Source: Bacteroidia bacterium (GTDB lineage Bacteria > Bacteroidota > Bacteroidia > Palsa-965). From it: DNA of 64,000 nt. Under the pieces are notes generated by a model that worked only from the letters and a program-made list of their open reading frames with translations, made no database searches and had not been told where the DNA came from. The position numbers and the translations under genes are program-made. The stretch covers positions 1-64,000 of the forward strand of contig JAKLJE010000014.1 of assembly GCA_023151315.1 (NCBI GenBank). The letters run 5' to 3'. Shown here in pieces: positions 51,215-60,698 of the stretch (position 1 is the stretch's first letter; every line of letters begins with the position of its first letter).

Positions 51215-51988
51215 ATGAACTATTTACCGGAAGTAATTGAAATTGCCTTTCAAGCCGGAGCGGCAATCATGAAGATCTACAACGAAGGCGACTTCGGAGT
51301 GGAAATGAAGAGTGATAATTCTCCGCTAACGCTGGCAGATAAAGCTGCACACGATATTATTGTTCGCGGATTGAAGTCAACCGGAATTCCTGTTCTCAGT
51401 GAAGAAGCCGATGAAGAAGTATCGTACAGTATCCGCAAAGACTGGGAACAATTGTGGATTGTGGATCCGCTTGACGGCACAAAGGAGTTTATTAAACGCA
51501 ACGGAGAGTTTACGGTAAACATTGCATTGGTTGAAAATGGTGTTCCGTTAATGGGAGTTGTGTATGCTCCTGCATTAAAAAAAATGTACTACGGTTCGAT
51601 GAATAACGGAGCGTTCGTTATTGAAGGCGATTCATCAACAGATAAAGCAATTGCAATAGGACAAAATCAGTTTCCGGATACTTTCACTATGGTAGGCAGT
51701 CGCTCTCACGGATCTCCGGAGACAGAAGCTTACATTGAAGAGATGAAAGCGAAACACGGCGATGTTTCGTTTGTTGCATCAGGATCATCATTGAAGTTCT
51801 GTTTGGTAGCAGAGCGCAAGGCTCACGCTTATCCACGGTTTGCTCCAACAATGGAATGGGATACTGCAGCAGGTCACGCCGTATTACTTGCAGCCGGCGG
51901 CAACGTAGTAGTCTGGCCTGATAAAACGGAATTGAAATACAACCGTGAACAACTGAGAAATCCCTGGTTTCTTGCAACTTTCGCGTAA
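51215..51988 (+). CDS. cysQ: 3'(2'),5'-bisphosphate nucleotidase
   Basis: CysQ hydrolyses PAP (3'-phosphoadenosine 5'-phosphate), the by-product of PAPS use, to AMP. The 257 residues have the inositol-monophosphatase-fold metal motifs: SEEADEE (about 67-73), WIVDPLDGTKEFIKRNGEFTVNIAL (about 87-111) and the C-terminal EWDTAAGHAVLLAAGG (about 214-229). It lies three bases after the aldehyde dehydrogenase-like gene and only 4 kb from the divergent cysCDN operon, consistent with a shared PAPS economy. Confidence 0.93.
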   Translation: MNYLPEVIEIAFQAGAAIMKIYNEGDFGVEMKSDNSPLTLADKAAHDIIVRGLKSTGIPVLSEEADEEVSYSIRKDWEQLWIVDPLDGTKEFIKRNGEFTVNIALVENGVPLMGVVYAPALKKMYYGSMNNGAFVIEGDSSTDKAIAIGQNQFPDTFTMVGSRSHGSPETEAYIEEMKAKHGDVSFVASGSSLKFCLVAERKAHAYPRFAPTMEWDTAAGHAVLLAAGGNVVVWPDKTELKYNREQLRNPWFLATFA

Positions 51989-52022
51989 ATAAATCGTTAA
52001 CTTGTGTTGTAAATAAACACAG

Positions 52023-53753
52023 GTGAATTCACGACAGTTACTGTTTTTCATTTTATTTTTCGGGATATCACTGAGCTTGACTGCACAGTTGCCTGTCATG
52101 GATTGGTCGGTTCAATGCGGGAATTCTTCTTCAGATAAAGCATTGGATGTACAGGTCGACAATAGCGGAAACGTTTACGCGTGTGGCTATTTCAATAACT
52201 CCGGAACATTCGGGTCAATTCAGTTGAATCCGGGATTATGGAGCAAAGAAACATTTCTGACAAAGATTGATTCGAACGGAACTTTTCTCTGGGCAAAAAC
52301 CGGTGGTGGTTACTTTGATGATCGTGCTCTGGGTCTGGTTATTGATCCTTTCGGCGATATAATAATTACCGGAACGTATTGGTCTAATTCCACATTCGGT
52401 CCCTATACACTTAACGGAAGTGCGGATCATGTTTTCGTTGTGAAGTATGACGCTAACGGAAACGAAATCTGGGCAAGAACAGGCGGAGGTCAGGGAGATG
52501 ATCATGGTTACGACATGGTATGTAATCCGCAGGGGGATATTTTTATCACAGGTTATCTTTCGACACATTACGGACCTGCCGTTTGTAATTCTTCATTCGG
52601 CTCACTGCCCAGTATCACTTACTCGGATTCCATTGCTTTTGTAGCCCGAATGTCTTCAAGTGGAACATGGCAATGGTTGCGCACGTTCGGAGGTTGTGAT
52701 GAACAGCGCGACAACGATATTGTTCTTGACAGTGCAGGTAACGTTTACGTGGTTGGAGGATTTTACGGCACCAAGCAATTTGAGACTCAGACCTTGTCGA
52801 GCACATCCGGCAGCAGAGATATTTTCGTGATCAAGTATGATGAAAACGGAAATTTTCTTTGGGTAAAGACAACAGGCAGCGCGTATGATGATCGTGCGAA
52901 TGGTATTACAATTGATACGGATCAGAGTCTCTATATAACCGGAGAATTCCGCGATGAAGTTGCATTCGGGACAGACACGATTAATAATCACGGAGGGCCA
53001 AACGGGCGTGATATTTTTGTTGCAAAAATGGATACTGCCGGAAATTGGATTTGGGCAAAACGTGCAGGTTCAAACTCCGGTGATGAAGCAGGACGCGCAA
53101 TCACAATTAATGAAAAGCATAATATTTATGTAGCAGGAAATTGCAAAGGCACTGTGCACTTCGGGAATGATACAACTTTCAGTACAGCTCCCGACAGCGT
53201 TCAGGCATTTCTTGCTGCAATTGACACAACGGGTGATTGGATTTGGGCATTGCAATGCGGAGGTGATAATGAAGATCGGGCTTACGGAGTTACAGCAGAC
53301 TCATCGTGCCGTGTATTTTTTTGCGGATATTTTGATGCTCCGAATTTCAATTACGGCACTCAGAATCTCACTACTTACGGGCGAAAGGACTGTTTCGTTG
53401 CGCGTGTGAACGAAACCTGCTTTGAGTATGAAACGCAAGATACATTGGTGCCGCCTTCTCCTTCTCCTGGCGATTGTGTGTTGGGATTTCCGAATGTAGT
53501 TTCTCCCAATGGAGACGGAGTAAATGACATCGCACTGATTTATAATGATACGTGTGTGATGTACGGATCACTTTACATTTACAACAGATGGGGCACTTTG
53601 GTGTATTACAGCAGCAAGGTTGATGAAGGTTGGCCATGCGTGGACAGAGACGGCAAGCCGGTTAGCGACGGCGTTTATTATTATATACTCGATGTGCTGA
53701 AAAACGGTCCGGAGCACGAGATTCTCAAAGGCTTCGTGCAGGTTGTAAGGTAA
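52023..53753 (+). CDS. Seven-repeat T9SS type B sorting-domain protein
   Basis: A 576-residue secreted protein starting at GTG. After the signal peptide (cleavage near LTAQ) come seven repeats of about 55-65 residues with the core D-x-x-G-N-x-Y-x-x-G-x-F (for instance VQVDNSGNVYACGYF, VLDSAGNVYVVGGFYG, ITIDTDQSLYITGEF), matching SBBP-type beta-propeller repeats; seven blades would close one propeller. The C-terminus is a type B 'gliding motility-associated' sorting domain (NVVSPNGDGVNDIALIYN ... LYIYNRWGTLVYYS ... GVYYYILDV). It is probably attached to or released from the cell surface through SprA. Confidence 0.9.
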   Translation: MNSRQLLFFILFFGISLSLTAQLPVMDWSVQCGNSSSDKALDVQVDNSGNVYACGYFNNSGTFGSIQLNPGLWSKETFLTKIDSNGTFLWAKTGGGYFDDRALGLVIDPFGDIIITGTYWSNSTFGPYTLNGSADHVFVVKYDANGNEIWARTGGGQGDDHGYDMVCNPQGDIFITGYLSTHYGPAVCNSSFGSLPSITYSDSIAFVARMSSSGTWQWLRTFGGCDEQRDNDIVLDSAGNVYVVGGFYGTKQFETQTLSSTSGSRDIFVIKYDENGNFLWVKTTGSAYDDRANGITIDTDQSLYITGEFRDEVAFGTDTINNHGGPNGRDIFVAKMDTAGNWIWAKRAGSNSGDEAGRAITINEKHNIYVAGNCKGTVHFGNDTTFSTAPDSVQAFLAAIDTTGDWIWALQCGGDNEDRAYGVTADSSCRVFFCGYFDAPNFNYGTQNLTTYGRKDCFVARVNETCFEYETQDTLVPPSPSPGDCVLGFPNVVSPNGDGVNDIALIYNDTCVMYGSLYIYNRWGTLVYYSSKVDEGWPCVDRDGKPVSDGVYYYILDVLKNGPEHEILKGFVQVVR

Positions 53754-53768
53754 AGGCACGAAATAAGT

Positions 53769-53776
53769 TAACTTTG
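53769..53776 (+). promoter_or_regulatory. Possible -7 box for gmd
   Basis: TAACTTTG matches TAnnTTTG, ten bases before the gmd ATG. GTTG 23 bases upstream is a poorly spaced -33 candidate. Confidence 0.4.
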
Positions 53777-53786
53777 GAGCTGGTAT

Positions 53787-54875
53787 ATGGCTAAAACAGC
53801 ATTGATCACCGGAATTACCGGTCAGGATGGCGCTTATCTCGCAGAGCTTCTGTTGAGTAAAGGTTACACAGTACACGGTGTAAAACGAAGAAGTTCCCTA
53901 TTTAATACACATCGTATTGATCATCTCTATCATGATCCGCATGAAAAGGGAATTCCGTTTCATTTGCATTACGGTGATCTGACTGACTCCACCAATCTTA
54001 TTCGCATTGTTCAGGAAGTTCAGCCTGATGAAATTTACAACCTGGCCGCTCAATCACATGTTCAGGTTTCATTCGAAACTCCGGAGTACACAGCCAACGC
54101 TGACGCAATAGGCACACTTCGTATTCTTGAGGCCATGCGCATTCTGAAACTCGAAAATAAAACGCGGTTCTATCAGGCTTCTACTTCTGAACTCTATGGA
54201 TTGGTGCAGGAAATTCCTCAGAAGGAAACCACGCCATTCTATCCGAGAAGTCCGTATGGTGTAGCTAAACTTTATGCGTTCTGGATTACCAAGAACTACC
54301 GCGAAGCATACAACATGTATGCGTGCAACGGCATACTTTTCAATCACGAAAGTCCGATTCGCGGTGAAACTTTCGTAACACGTAAAATCACTAGAGCAGC
54401 TGCGAAGATCAAGCTCGGTTTGCAGGAAAAACTGTATCTCGGAAATCTTGATGCGGAGCGCGATTGGGGTCATGCCAAAGATTATGTCGAAGGGATGTGG
54501 CTCATGCTTCAGCAGGATAAACCTGACGATTACGTTCTTGCAACCGGGAAGAAAATTACAGTGCGCACTTTTGTTGATTGGGCCTTCCGTGAAGCCGGGA
54601 TTGTGTTGAGATGGGACGGAACAGGAATTGACGAGAGAGGAATTGATACACTTACAGGTAAAGTTCGTGTTCAGATTGATCCACGATATTTCCGTCCGGC
54701 TGAAGTTGATCTCCTGGTGGGTGATGCTTCAAAAGCTGAACGCGAACTTGGCTGGAAACCGAAACACACTGTTGAAGAATTGTGTCGCGAAATGGTGCAG
54801 TCGGATCTCCGTAACTTCAGAAAAGACAAATATCTTCTCGAAGGCGGACACGAGATCAATAAATTTCACGAGTAA
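53787..54875 (+). CDS. gmd: GDP-mannose 4,6-dehydratase
   Basis: Gmd converts GDP-mannose to GDP-4-keto-6-deoxymannose, the first step to GDP-L-fucose. In its 362 residues the NAD(P) motif is [17 protein letters not shown] (about 7-23), [15 protein letters not shown] follows, and the catalytic Ser/Thr and YxxxK lie in [16 protein letters not shown] and [34 protein letters not shown] is a strong family signature. fcl starts five bases after the stop, so the two enzymes form an operon. Confidence 0.96.
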   Translation: MAKTALITGITGQDGAYLAELLLSKGYTVHGVKRRSSLFNTHRIDHLYHDPHEKGIPFHLHYGDLTDSTNLIRIVQEVQPDEIYNLAAQSHVQVSFETPEYTANADAIGTLRILEAMRILKLENKTRFYQASTSELYGLVQEIPQKETTPFYPRSPYGVAKLYAFWITKNYREAYNMYACNGILFNHESPIRGETFVTRKITRAAAKIKLGLQEKLYLGNLDAERDWGHAKDYVEGMWLMLQQDKPDDYVLATGKKITVRTFVDWAFREAGIVLRWDGTGIDERGIDTLTGKVRVQIDPRYFRPAEVDLLVGDASKAERELGWKPKHTVEELCREMVQSDLRNFRKDKYLLEGGHEINKFHE

Positions 54876-54880
54876 TTTCC

Positions 54881-55855
54881 GTGCAACCCGAATCGCTGAT
54901 ATACGTTGCAGGCCATCGCGGAATGGTTGGCTCTGCAATACTGCGTAATCTGGAAGCGCAAGGCTATCGCAATTTCGTATTGCGTACTTCTGCAGAATTG
55001 GATTTGCGTAACCAGAATGAAGTTGCAGATTTCTTTCAAAAAGAAAAACCTGAATTCGTTTTTCTGGCGGCGGCAAAAGTGGGAGGAATTCTGGCGAACA
55101 ATACACAGCGCGGAGAGTTTCTTTACGACAATCTGATGATTCAGAACAACGTGATTCATCAGTCGTATGTAAACGGTGTAAAGAAACTATTGTTCCTCGG
55201 ATCAACATGTATTTATCCGAAGCTTGCACCTCAGCCCTTGAAGGAAGATTATCTTCTGACAGGATTGCTCGAGCCTACGAATGAACCATATGCAATTGCA
55301 AAGATTGCGGGAATTAAAATGTGTGACGCTTATCGTTCTCAGTATGGCTGCAATTTCGTTTCAGTAATGCCGACGAACCTGTATGGTCCGAACGACAATT
55401 ATGATCTGAACAACTCACACGTTCTTCCTGCATTGTTGCGCAGATTTCACTCTGCAACGGTTAACAAATCTCCATTTGTTCAGGTGTGGGGCAGCGGAAA
55501 TCCATTGCGGGAATTCCTTCATGCCGACGACATGGCAAGTGCATGCGTTCATGTAATGAAACACTGGAACGCGCCCGGTTTTGTAAACATAGGAACGGGA
55601 GTTGAAATCAGCATTGGAAATTTGGCGAAGCTAATAGCACGGATTACAGGCTTTACCGGCGAGATACGATTTGATCCTGAGAAACCGGACGGAACTCCGC
55701 GCAAGCTTACAGATGTGAGCAAGCTTCATTCTCTCGGTTGGAAGCACAAAATAAATCTTGAAGAAGGAATCCAAATGGTTTACGATTCCGTAAAAGACGT
55801 ACTTGATTCTCAGGCCGCAATTGCAACAACGGGCAGCGGCGCACAGCGTTTATGA
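54881..55855 (+). CDS. fcl: GDP-L-fucose synthase
   Basis: Fcl (WcaG) epimerises and reduces the Gmd product to GDP-L-fucose, a donor for surface glycans. The 324-residue protein starts at GTG five bases after gmd. Motifs: [17 protein letters not shown] (about 7-23), [26 protein letters not shown] and YxxxK in [39 protein letters not shown] is typical. The last ten residues ([11 protein letters not shown]) are an extra tail. Its TGA overlaps the ATG of the next gene. Confidence 0.96.
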   Translation: MQPESLIYVAGHRGMVGSAILRNLEAQGYRNFVLRTSAELDLRNQNEVADFFQKEKPEFVFLAAAKVGGILANNTQRGEFLYDNLMIQNNVIHQSYVNGVKKLLFLGSTCIYPKLAPQPLKEDYLLTGLLEPTNEPYAIAKIAGIKMCDAYRSQYGCNFVSVMPTNLYGPNDNYDLNNSHVLPALLRRFHSATVNKSPFVQVWGSGNPLREFLHADDMASACVHVMKHWNAPGFVNIGTGVEISIGNLAKLIARITGFTGEIRFDPEKPDGTPRKLTDVSKLHSLGWKHKINLEEGIQMVYDSVKDVLDSQAAIATTGSGAQRL

Positions 55856-57633
55856 AGAAACTGGTTCTGTTATTCATTTTATTTTCCGGTGTTCTTGCAG
55901 CGCAGCAGGGCAATCTGCCGCTCAATGATCAATGGATGACAGAGAGCGAAGCGCAAATGGTGAAGTCCAAAGGATTTCTCCTGCCCACTGTGCTGATGGG
56001 TTACGATTCCGATACAACATTGCACGTTCTGGTCAACAACATGGATTCACTGCAGCCGTTGGAAGAACCGACAGTTGTTGCCTGGCCGTTGCAAACATCA
56101 TTGAGACCGCTGATCGAACAGGGACATGCATTGCGGCATTCTTATAACATGCACAATAATCACGGAACTCATTTGCCGGCACAACCGCATTTGGGTACAG
56201 ATCCGGGTAGACATGGACCGGGGTGGATACGCAAAAGAAAATTTCAGCACGGAATAAAAAAGTATCATTATCAAAACAGTTTACTTCAGGTTGAACAGCC
56301 TGCTAAAGGCGATGTGCCTTTGTTCCGTTTGTACATCGATCCTATGCTGAATCTGCAGTATTCGAAACTGATGAGCGATACATCAACCGAAATGCTGTAT
56401 ATCAATTCACGCGGTGTAACGGCGCGTGGAGATATAGGAACAAAAGTTTCATTCGAAACTTCTTTCATGGAGAATCAGGCATTTCTCCCGGCGTATCAGG
56501 ATTCATTCGCGCTGGAATACAAAGTTATTCCCGGAATGGGTCGCTGGAAGAAATTCAAGACCACAGGTTATGACTATGCCATGGCTTCCGGAATGATTTC
56601 ATGGTCGATGTGCCGCTATTTCAATATTCAGGTTGGACACGGAAAGCACTTCGTAGGTGACGGAGTACGTTCGCTGTTGCTAAGTGATAATGCATTCAAT
56701 TATCCGTATGCACGTTTTACAGGTTGGATCGGTCAGAGTAAAAGTGTTCAGTATTCAGTCATCTACGCATCATTGATGAATATTAAATATTCCGCTCTGC
56801 TGCCTCCGACAGGAACGGAAGCGTTGTTAAAGAAAAAGTCCGCCGTATTTCACCACGTAAGCTGGAAGTTTTTACGCACGTTCGAAGTGTCGCTTTTTCA
56901 AGGTGCTATTTATGAGCCTGTGAACGATTCAAATCGTCAGCAATTGGATTTCTGGTATTTCAATCCGATAATCGGAGCAAGCGCAATTGCTAACGGGCTG
57001 GACAATCGGAACAATTATTTGTTGGGTGCAACTTTCCGTGCAGACCTGTTGCGTACGTTAACAGTTTACGGTCAGATCATGTTGGATGAAGTAAAAACAA
57101 AAATTGTTTCCGGAGCCGGGGATAGTAAGAACGGATTTCAATTGGGAGTACGATATTTCAATGCATTTACCGTGAAGCATCTTCATTTGCGATTGGAGTA
57201 TAACTCTGTAAAGGCATTCAGTTATTCGGCAAGCGCCGGAGATTATTCATGGTCGCATTACAACCAGGCTCTTGCACATCCGCTTGGTGCCGGCTTCAAG
57301 GAAATCAACGCCACTTTGTATTACAAAGTAAATGACTTCTTTTTCAGCGGAAATCTGATTGTGGCTAAAGCAAATCTGGATAACGACACTGCGAGCTACG
57401 GACAGAATATTTTCAAAACAGATATATTGGGTTATCCCGGAACCGGAGAACCCGCCACACTCACATCGGGTGATTTGCATTTGGGTTGGATGATCAGTTA
57501 TGCCAGCAATCTGAATCTGGCTGTAGGATATCGTTTCCGGAATCTGGATGTTAACGGCAACCAAAGCTCAACATCCTTCGTATATGTGGCATTGCGCACC
57601 TCGCTCACCAATGCCAATTTCGATTTATTCTAA
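55852..57633 (+). CDS. Wzi-like capsule-assembly outer-membrane protein
   Basis: A 593-residue exported protein with a signal peptide ([19 protein letters not shown]). The mature region has the 'capsule assembly Wzi' pattern: [31 protein letters not shown], then the diagnostic [30 protein letters not shown], followed by strands to a Phe-terminated end. Wzi is an outer-membrane barrel that helps hold capsule on the surface. A His/Gly-rich patch near residue 100 ([24 protein letters not shown]) is an insertion. It overlaps fcl by four bases and has a diverged paralogue at 58829. Confidence 0.85.
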   Translation: MKKLVLLFILFSGVLAAQQGNLPLNDQWMTESEAQMVKSKGFLLPTVLMGYDSDTTLHVLVNNMDSLQPLEEPTVVAWPLQTSLRPLIEQGHALRHSYNMHNNHGTHLPAQPHLGTDPGRHGPGWIRKRKFQHGIKKYHYQNSLLQVEQPAKGDVPLFRLYIDPMLNLQYSKLMSDTSTEMLYINSRGVTARGDIGTKVSFETSFMENQAFLPAYQDSFALEYKVIPGMGRWKKFKTTGYDYAMASGMISWSMCRYFNIQVGHGKHFVGDGVRSLLLSDNAFNYPYARFTGWIGQSKSVQYSVIYASLMNIKYSALLPPTGTEALLKKKSAVFHHVSWKFLRTFEVSLFQGAIYEPVNDSNRQQLDFWYFNPIIGASAIANGLDNRNNYLLGATFRADLLRTLTVYGQIMLDEVKTKIVSGAGDSKNGFQLGVRYFNAFTVKHLHLRLEYNSVKAFSYSASAGDYSWSHYNQALAHPLGAGFKEINATLYYKVNDFFFSGNLIVAKANLDNDTASYGQNIFKTDILGYPGTGEPATLTSGDLHLGWMISYASNLNLAVGYRFRNLDVNGNQSSTSFVYVALRTSLTNANFDLF

Positions 57634-57639
57634 AAATCC

Positions 57640-57647
57640 TATATTTG
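57640..57647 (+). promoter_or_regulatory. Possible -7 box for the WecA-type gene
   Basis: TATATTTG is an exact TAnnTTTG match, 45 bases before the ATG at 57693. TTTC 18 bases upstream is a weak -33 candidate. Confidence 0.45.
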
Positions 57648-57692
57648 TTGAAAACCTGTTAATAAGCTGTTAGTTTAACAGGTCTCGACAGT

Positions 57693-58832
57693 ATGCTGAC
57701 ACCCATGATCTACCTGATTTTAGCCGGAATTACCGCATTTTGCGTGGTTTTGTTCGCGACCCCCTCGTTGATCAAGGTGGCATTTCTTAAAAGACTTTTC
57801 GACGAACCGGGCGAGGCGAGAAAGCTTCACAAACGCGTAGTTCCGACAATCGGAGGTATTATCATTTTTGCTGCAACGCTATTCGCATGTGCTTTGTGGT
57901 TTCCGTACGATATCATCTCGAAGGAATACATGGCGGGCGGAGTTCGACTGTTTCAGTTTGTTGTTGCTGCGTTGATCATGATGTTCTTTGTTGGTGTGAA
58001 AGATGACATCATCGGAACGGCACCAATAAAGAAACTTGCTGCGCAAATTATTGTAAGTATGATTCTGGTGCTGATGGCGGAAACACGTCTTCGCAGTATG
58101 CACGGACTTTTCGGTATCAATGATATTCCGCTTTGGGCAAGTATTTTCCTTTCGCTTTTTGCGATGATTGTAATAGTAAACTCATACAACCTCATTGACG
58201 GTGTTGACGGACTTGCAGCCGGAGTCGGACTCATCAGTTCATCTGCACTCGGGGCAATGTTTGTACTCAGCGGTCATCTTGTACCTGCGATTCTCGCGTT
58301 CTCTCTTGCCGGTTCACTGGCAGCGTTTCTTGTTTTCAATTTTTCTCCTGCAAAAATTTTCATGGGCGATTCCGGTTCTCTGAGTATCGGATTGATCATG
58401 AGTATTCTTGTAATCACATTCATTGAAATGAAACCTGCGGCACAGTCTGCTGTTTGGGTCAATCAGCTTGTGAATCCTGTTGTTGGTATGGCATTCCTCG
58501 CTTATCCGCTTACAGATACACTTCGCATTTTCGGTTATCGTGCAATGCGCGGTGTTTCGCCATTCTCTGCCGACAGAAATCATTTGCATCACCTGCTTAT
58601 TGACAGCGGAATGAGTCATGCGAAAACAGTGATCTGGATTTATATCGCAAACACTTTCGTGATTGCATTGGCCGGAATCACCAGTATCTACTTCAACATC
58701 ACAGTTTCCTTTATCATCACCGGCGGAACTGTTGTACTTCTCACTTTTGTTCCATGGCTTCTGAAACGTTCTGCTATGAAGAAGAACACCGGAGGAGGGA
58801 AGACACGTCATATTAACGAAGTGGCGGCATGA
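57693..58832 (+). CDS. WecA/TagO-type polyprenyl-phosphate glycosyl-1-phosphate transferase
   Basis: A 379-residue membrane enzyme of the MraY/WecA family, which loads a sugar phosphate (often GlcNAc-1-P) onto undecaprenyl phosphate to start surface-glycan synthesis. About ten to eleven helices are present. Catalytic motifs: VKDDIIGTAP (DD pair, about 108), SYNLIDGVDGLAAGVG (NxxDGxDGLA, about 165), IFMGDSGSLSIG (about 225) and ADRNHLHHLLIDSGMSH (HxHH, about 294). Sugar specificity cannot be read. It sits between two Wzi-like genes and after gmd-fcl, so it probably begins a fucose-containing polymer. The last codon overlaps the next gene's ATG. Confidence 0.92.
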   Translation: MLTPMIYLILAGITAFCVVLFATPSLIKVAFLKRLFDEPGEARKLHKRVVPTIGGIIIFAATLFACALWFPYDIISKEYMAGGVRLFQFVVAALIMMFFVGVKDDIIGTAPIKKLAAQIIVSMILVLMAETRLRSMHGLFGINDIPLWASIFLSLFAMIVIVNSYNLIDGVDGLAAGVGLISSSALGAMFVLSGHLVPAILAFSLAGSLAAFLVFNFSPAKIFMGDSGSLSIGLIMSILVITFIEMKPAAQSAVWVNQLVNPVVGMAFLAYPLTDTLRIFGYRAMRGVSPFSADRNHLHHLLIDSGMSHAKTVIWIYIANTFVIALAGITSIYFNITVSFIITGGTVVLLTFVPWLLKRSAMKKNTGGGKTRHINEVAA

Positions 58833-60547
58833 TCATTCAGTCATCAGTCAACAGTCATCAGTCAACAGTGCGCCGTTTCGTTTCCGTTATAAGGATTTGT
58901 CTGATCAGTTTTGTGCTTCTTTCCGCATCAATTCTTAATGCACAGCAGGCTTTGTTGGTGACGAGCGAGGAGGCTATTCAGGTCGACTGGCATCTGAATG
59001 AATCTGGTGGTCGCGTAACTCATACATCCTTTGAATACGGCCGCTTTCACACAGGTGTAAAACCGTATGTGAATACAGACGTTTTCGCAACTCTGATTCA
59101 AGTCGACACATCTTGGATCATGCGTGATTTGTACATTGACAAGCTGAGTAGTAGATTTTGCAATCGGATGATTTACACTCGTCCGCGAGCACAAGATGAA
59201 CAACATCTTGGAAGTTTTATTCCAACGAAAGATTTCGTTATCGGAATTCAACCCATCTACGATCTGCAAGCCGGTTACGATTTGAAATCTTCTGCTGTAA
59301 TGCTGAATACAACTGGCGGTGTGCGAATCGGCGGTGACATCAAGCAAAAATTCGGATACGACCTTCGTCTCGCTTCCGGAATTGTTACGCTGCCGAATTA
59401 TCAGGATTCCATTGCACGTACAAACATGATTGTTCCAGGTTGGGGCGATCGTGCGTATAGGCTCGACAGTAATCGCTACGGGTTTCAGCATCTTTCCGGT
59501 AATGTAATCTGGAGACCGAATTCGGCTTTCAATTTTCAAGTCGGTCGCGATAAACATTTCTGGGGCGACGGACACCGTTCATTGTTTCTGTCAGATGTTG
59601 GGCCGGCATTTCCGTATGCGAAACTGCAAACAACAATCTGGAAGTTGCAGTACACTTCTGTGTTTGCATGTTTGCAGGATTGGACAATGTCGTCAGGGAG
59701 CAAGAACGATTTCCGCAACAAGTTTGCTTCGTTGCATTACATCAGTTTCAATGCAGCAAAGTGGTTGAATATCGGAGTGTTTGAAGGTGTTGTATGGCAG
59801 GGAACAGATTCAACACGTTCGCGTGGGTTTGATCCGAACTATCTCAACCCGATGATTTTCTTCCGTCCGGTGGAATACAGTTTAGGTTCATCAGACAACG
59901 CCATGCTCGGATTTTCCGTGAAGATCCGTTTCAACCGCAACAACGTTTTTTATTCGCAGGTTATTCTGGATGAATTTTTCCTGAAGGAAATCAAAAACTG
60001 GAGTGTCGGTTGGTGGGCGAACAAACAAGGTGTTCAATTGGGTTACAAGTGCTACAACTTTGCGATGGTGAAAAATCTCCTCATGCAAACAGAAGTAAAC
60101 GTTGTTCGTCCTTACACGTATTCTCATGGAAGTCCGCAGCAGAGTTATACAAACGCAGGAATGCCTTTGGCGCATCCTATGGGCGCGAATTTTATGGAAG
60201 TATTCGGAAAGCTCGCTTATTACCATAATGGTTTCGCTATATCAGGAAAACTCGTTGGTATGCGCTATGGCTGTGATACCACCGGAACCAACTTCGGACA
60301 GAATGTATTTGTGTCGTACATGACGCGTGAAAACGATTATGGCAACAAACTGTTTCAGGGCTTTGCAACCAATGTTTTCCTGGCGGAGTTGAATGCTGCG
60401 TATACCTTCAACACAAAATTTCCGTTGCGGATTTCACTTACTGCCATTGCGCGTTCTGAACGCACTGGCAATCTGCGTTCCATCAAATCATCTTTTGTGA
60501 TGGCCGGATTCAGTCTGCCGCTGTGGCGCACGCACGCAGATTACTAG
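58829..60547 (+). CDS. Wzi-like capsule-assembly outer-membrane protein, second copy
   Basis: A 572-residue paralogue of the protein at 55852, sharing IQPIYDLQAGYDL and the diagnostic QVGRDKHFWGDGHRSLFLSDVGPAFPYAKL, LAHPMGANF (neighbour: LAHPLGAGF) and the FGQNVF strand. Signal peptide: VRRFVSVIRICLISFVLLSASILNAQ. Two starts are possible: ATG at 58829, overlapping the previous stop, or GTG at 58868, directly after a heptamer array. The second gives a normal signal peptide and leaves the array non-coding, as at other sites. The C-terminal part resembles other Wzi-like barrels. A palindrome array follows the stop. Confidence 0.85.
   Translation: MIIQSSVNSHQSTVRRFVSVIRICLISFVLLSASILNAQQALLVTSEEAIQVDWHLNESGGRVTHTSFEYGRFHTGVKPYVNTDVFATLIQVDTSWIMRDLYIDKLSSRFCNRMIYTRPRAQDEQHLGSFIPTKDFVIGIQPIYDLQAGYDLKSSAVMLNTTGGVRIGGDIKQKFGYDLRLASGIVTLPNYQDSIARTNMIVPGWGDRAYRLDSNRYGFQHLSGNVIWRPNSAFNFQVGRDKHFWGDGHRSLFLSDVGPAFPYAKLQTTIWKLQYTSVFACLQDWTMSSGSKNDFRNKFASLHYISFNAAKWLNIGVFEGVVWQGTDSTRSRGFDPNYLNPMIFFRPVEYSLGSSDNAMLGFSVKIRFNRNNVFYSQVILDEFFLKEIKNWSVGWWANKQGVQLGYKCYNFAMVKNLLMQTEVNVVRPYTYSHGSPQQSYTNAGMPLAHPMGANFMEVFGKLAYYHNGFAISGKLVGMRYGCDTTGTNFGQNVFVSYMTRENDYGNKLFQGFATNVFLAELNAAYTFNTKFPLRISLTAIARSERTGNLRSIKSSFVMAGFSLPLWRTHADY
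58841..58868. repeat. Heptamer array, TCATCAG/TCAACAG family (4 units)
   Basis: Two perfect copies of a 14-bp block made of TCATCAG and TCAACAG. It is the third unit family with a 7-bp period in this window, again directly upstream of a possible start codon (GTG at 58868). Confidence 0.8.
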
Positions 60548-60552
60548 AACTT

Positions 60553-60602
60553 AAGGGTCCGGACCCTTGGAGGGTGTGCACCCTTGGAGGGTTATTACCC
60601 TG
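60553..60602. repeat. Three palindromic units with 17-bp period
   Basis: GGGTCCGGACCC (60555-60566), GGGTGTGCACCC (60572-60583) and GGGTTATTACCC (60589-60600) are separated by identical TTGGA spacers. Arms GGGT/ACCC are constant and the four-base centres differ. AAGGGTCCGGACCCTT is a perfect 16-bp palindrome. The last unit is followed by TGTTTTT and could terminate the Wzi-like gene's transcript. Confidence 0.8.
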
Positions 60603-60674
60603 TTTTTCTTCCAACAACCTGTTTTCTTCTGCGAATTTGTTCCCGATCCGGAACCACGTATCGCTCTGAGTGAG

Positions 60675-60682
60675 TAACTTTG
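60675..60682 (+). promoter_or_regulatory. Possible -7 box for the heme O synthase-oxidase operon
   Basis: TAACTTTG matches TAnnTTTG, 16 bases before the GTG at 60699. A clear -33 box is missing. Confidence 0.4.
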
Positions 60683-60698
60683 CGCACGCAGAAAACCA

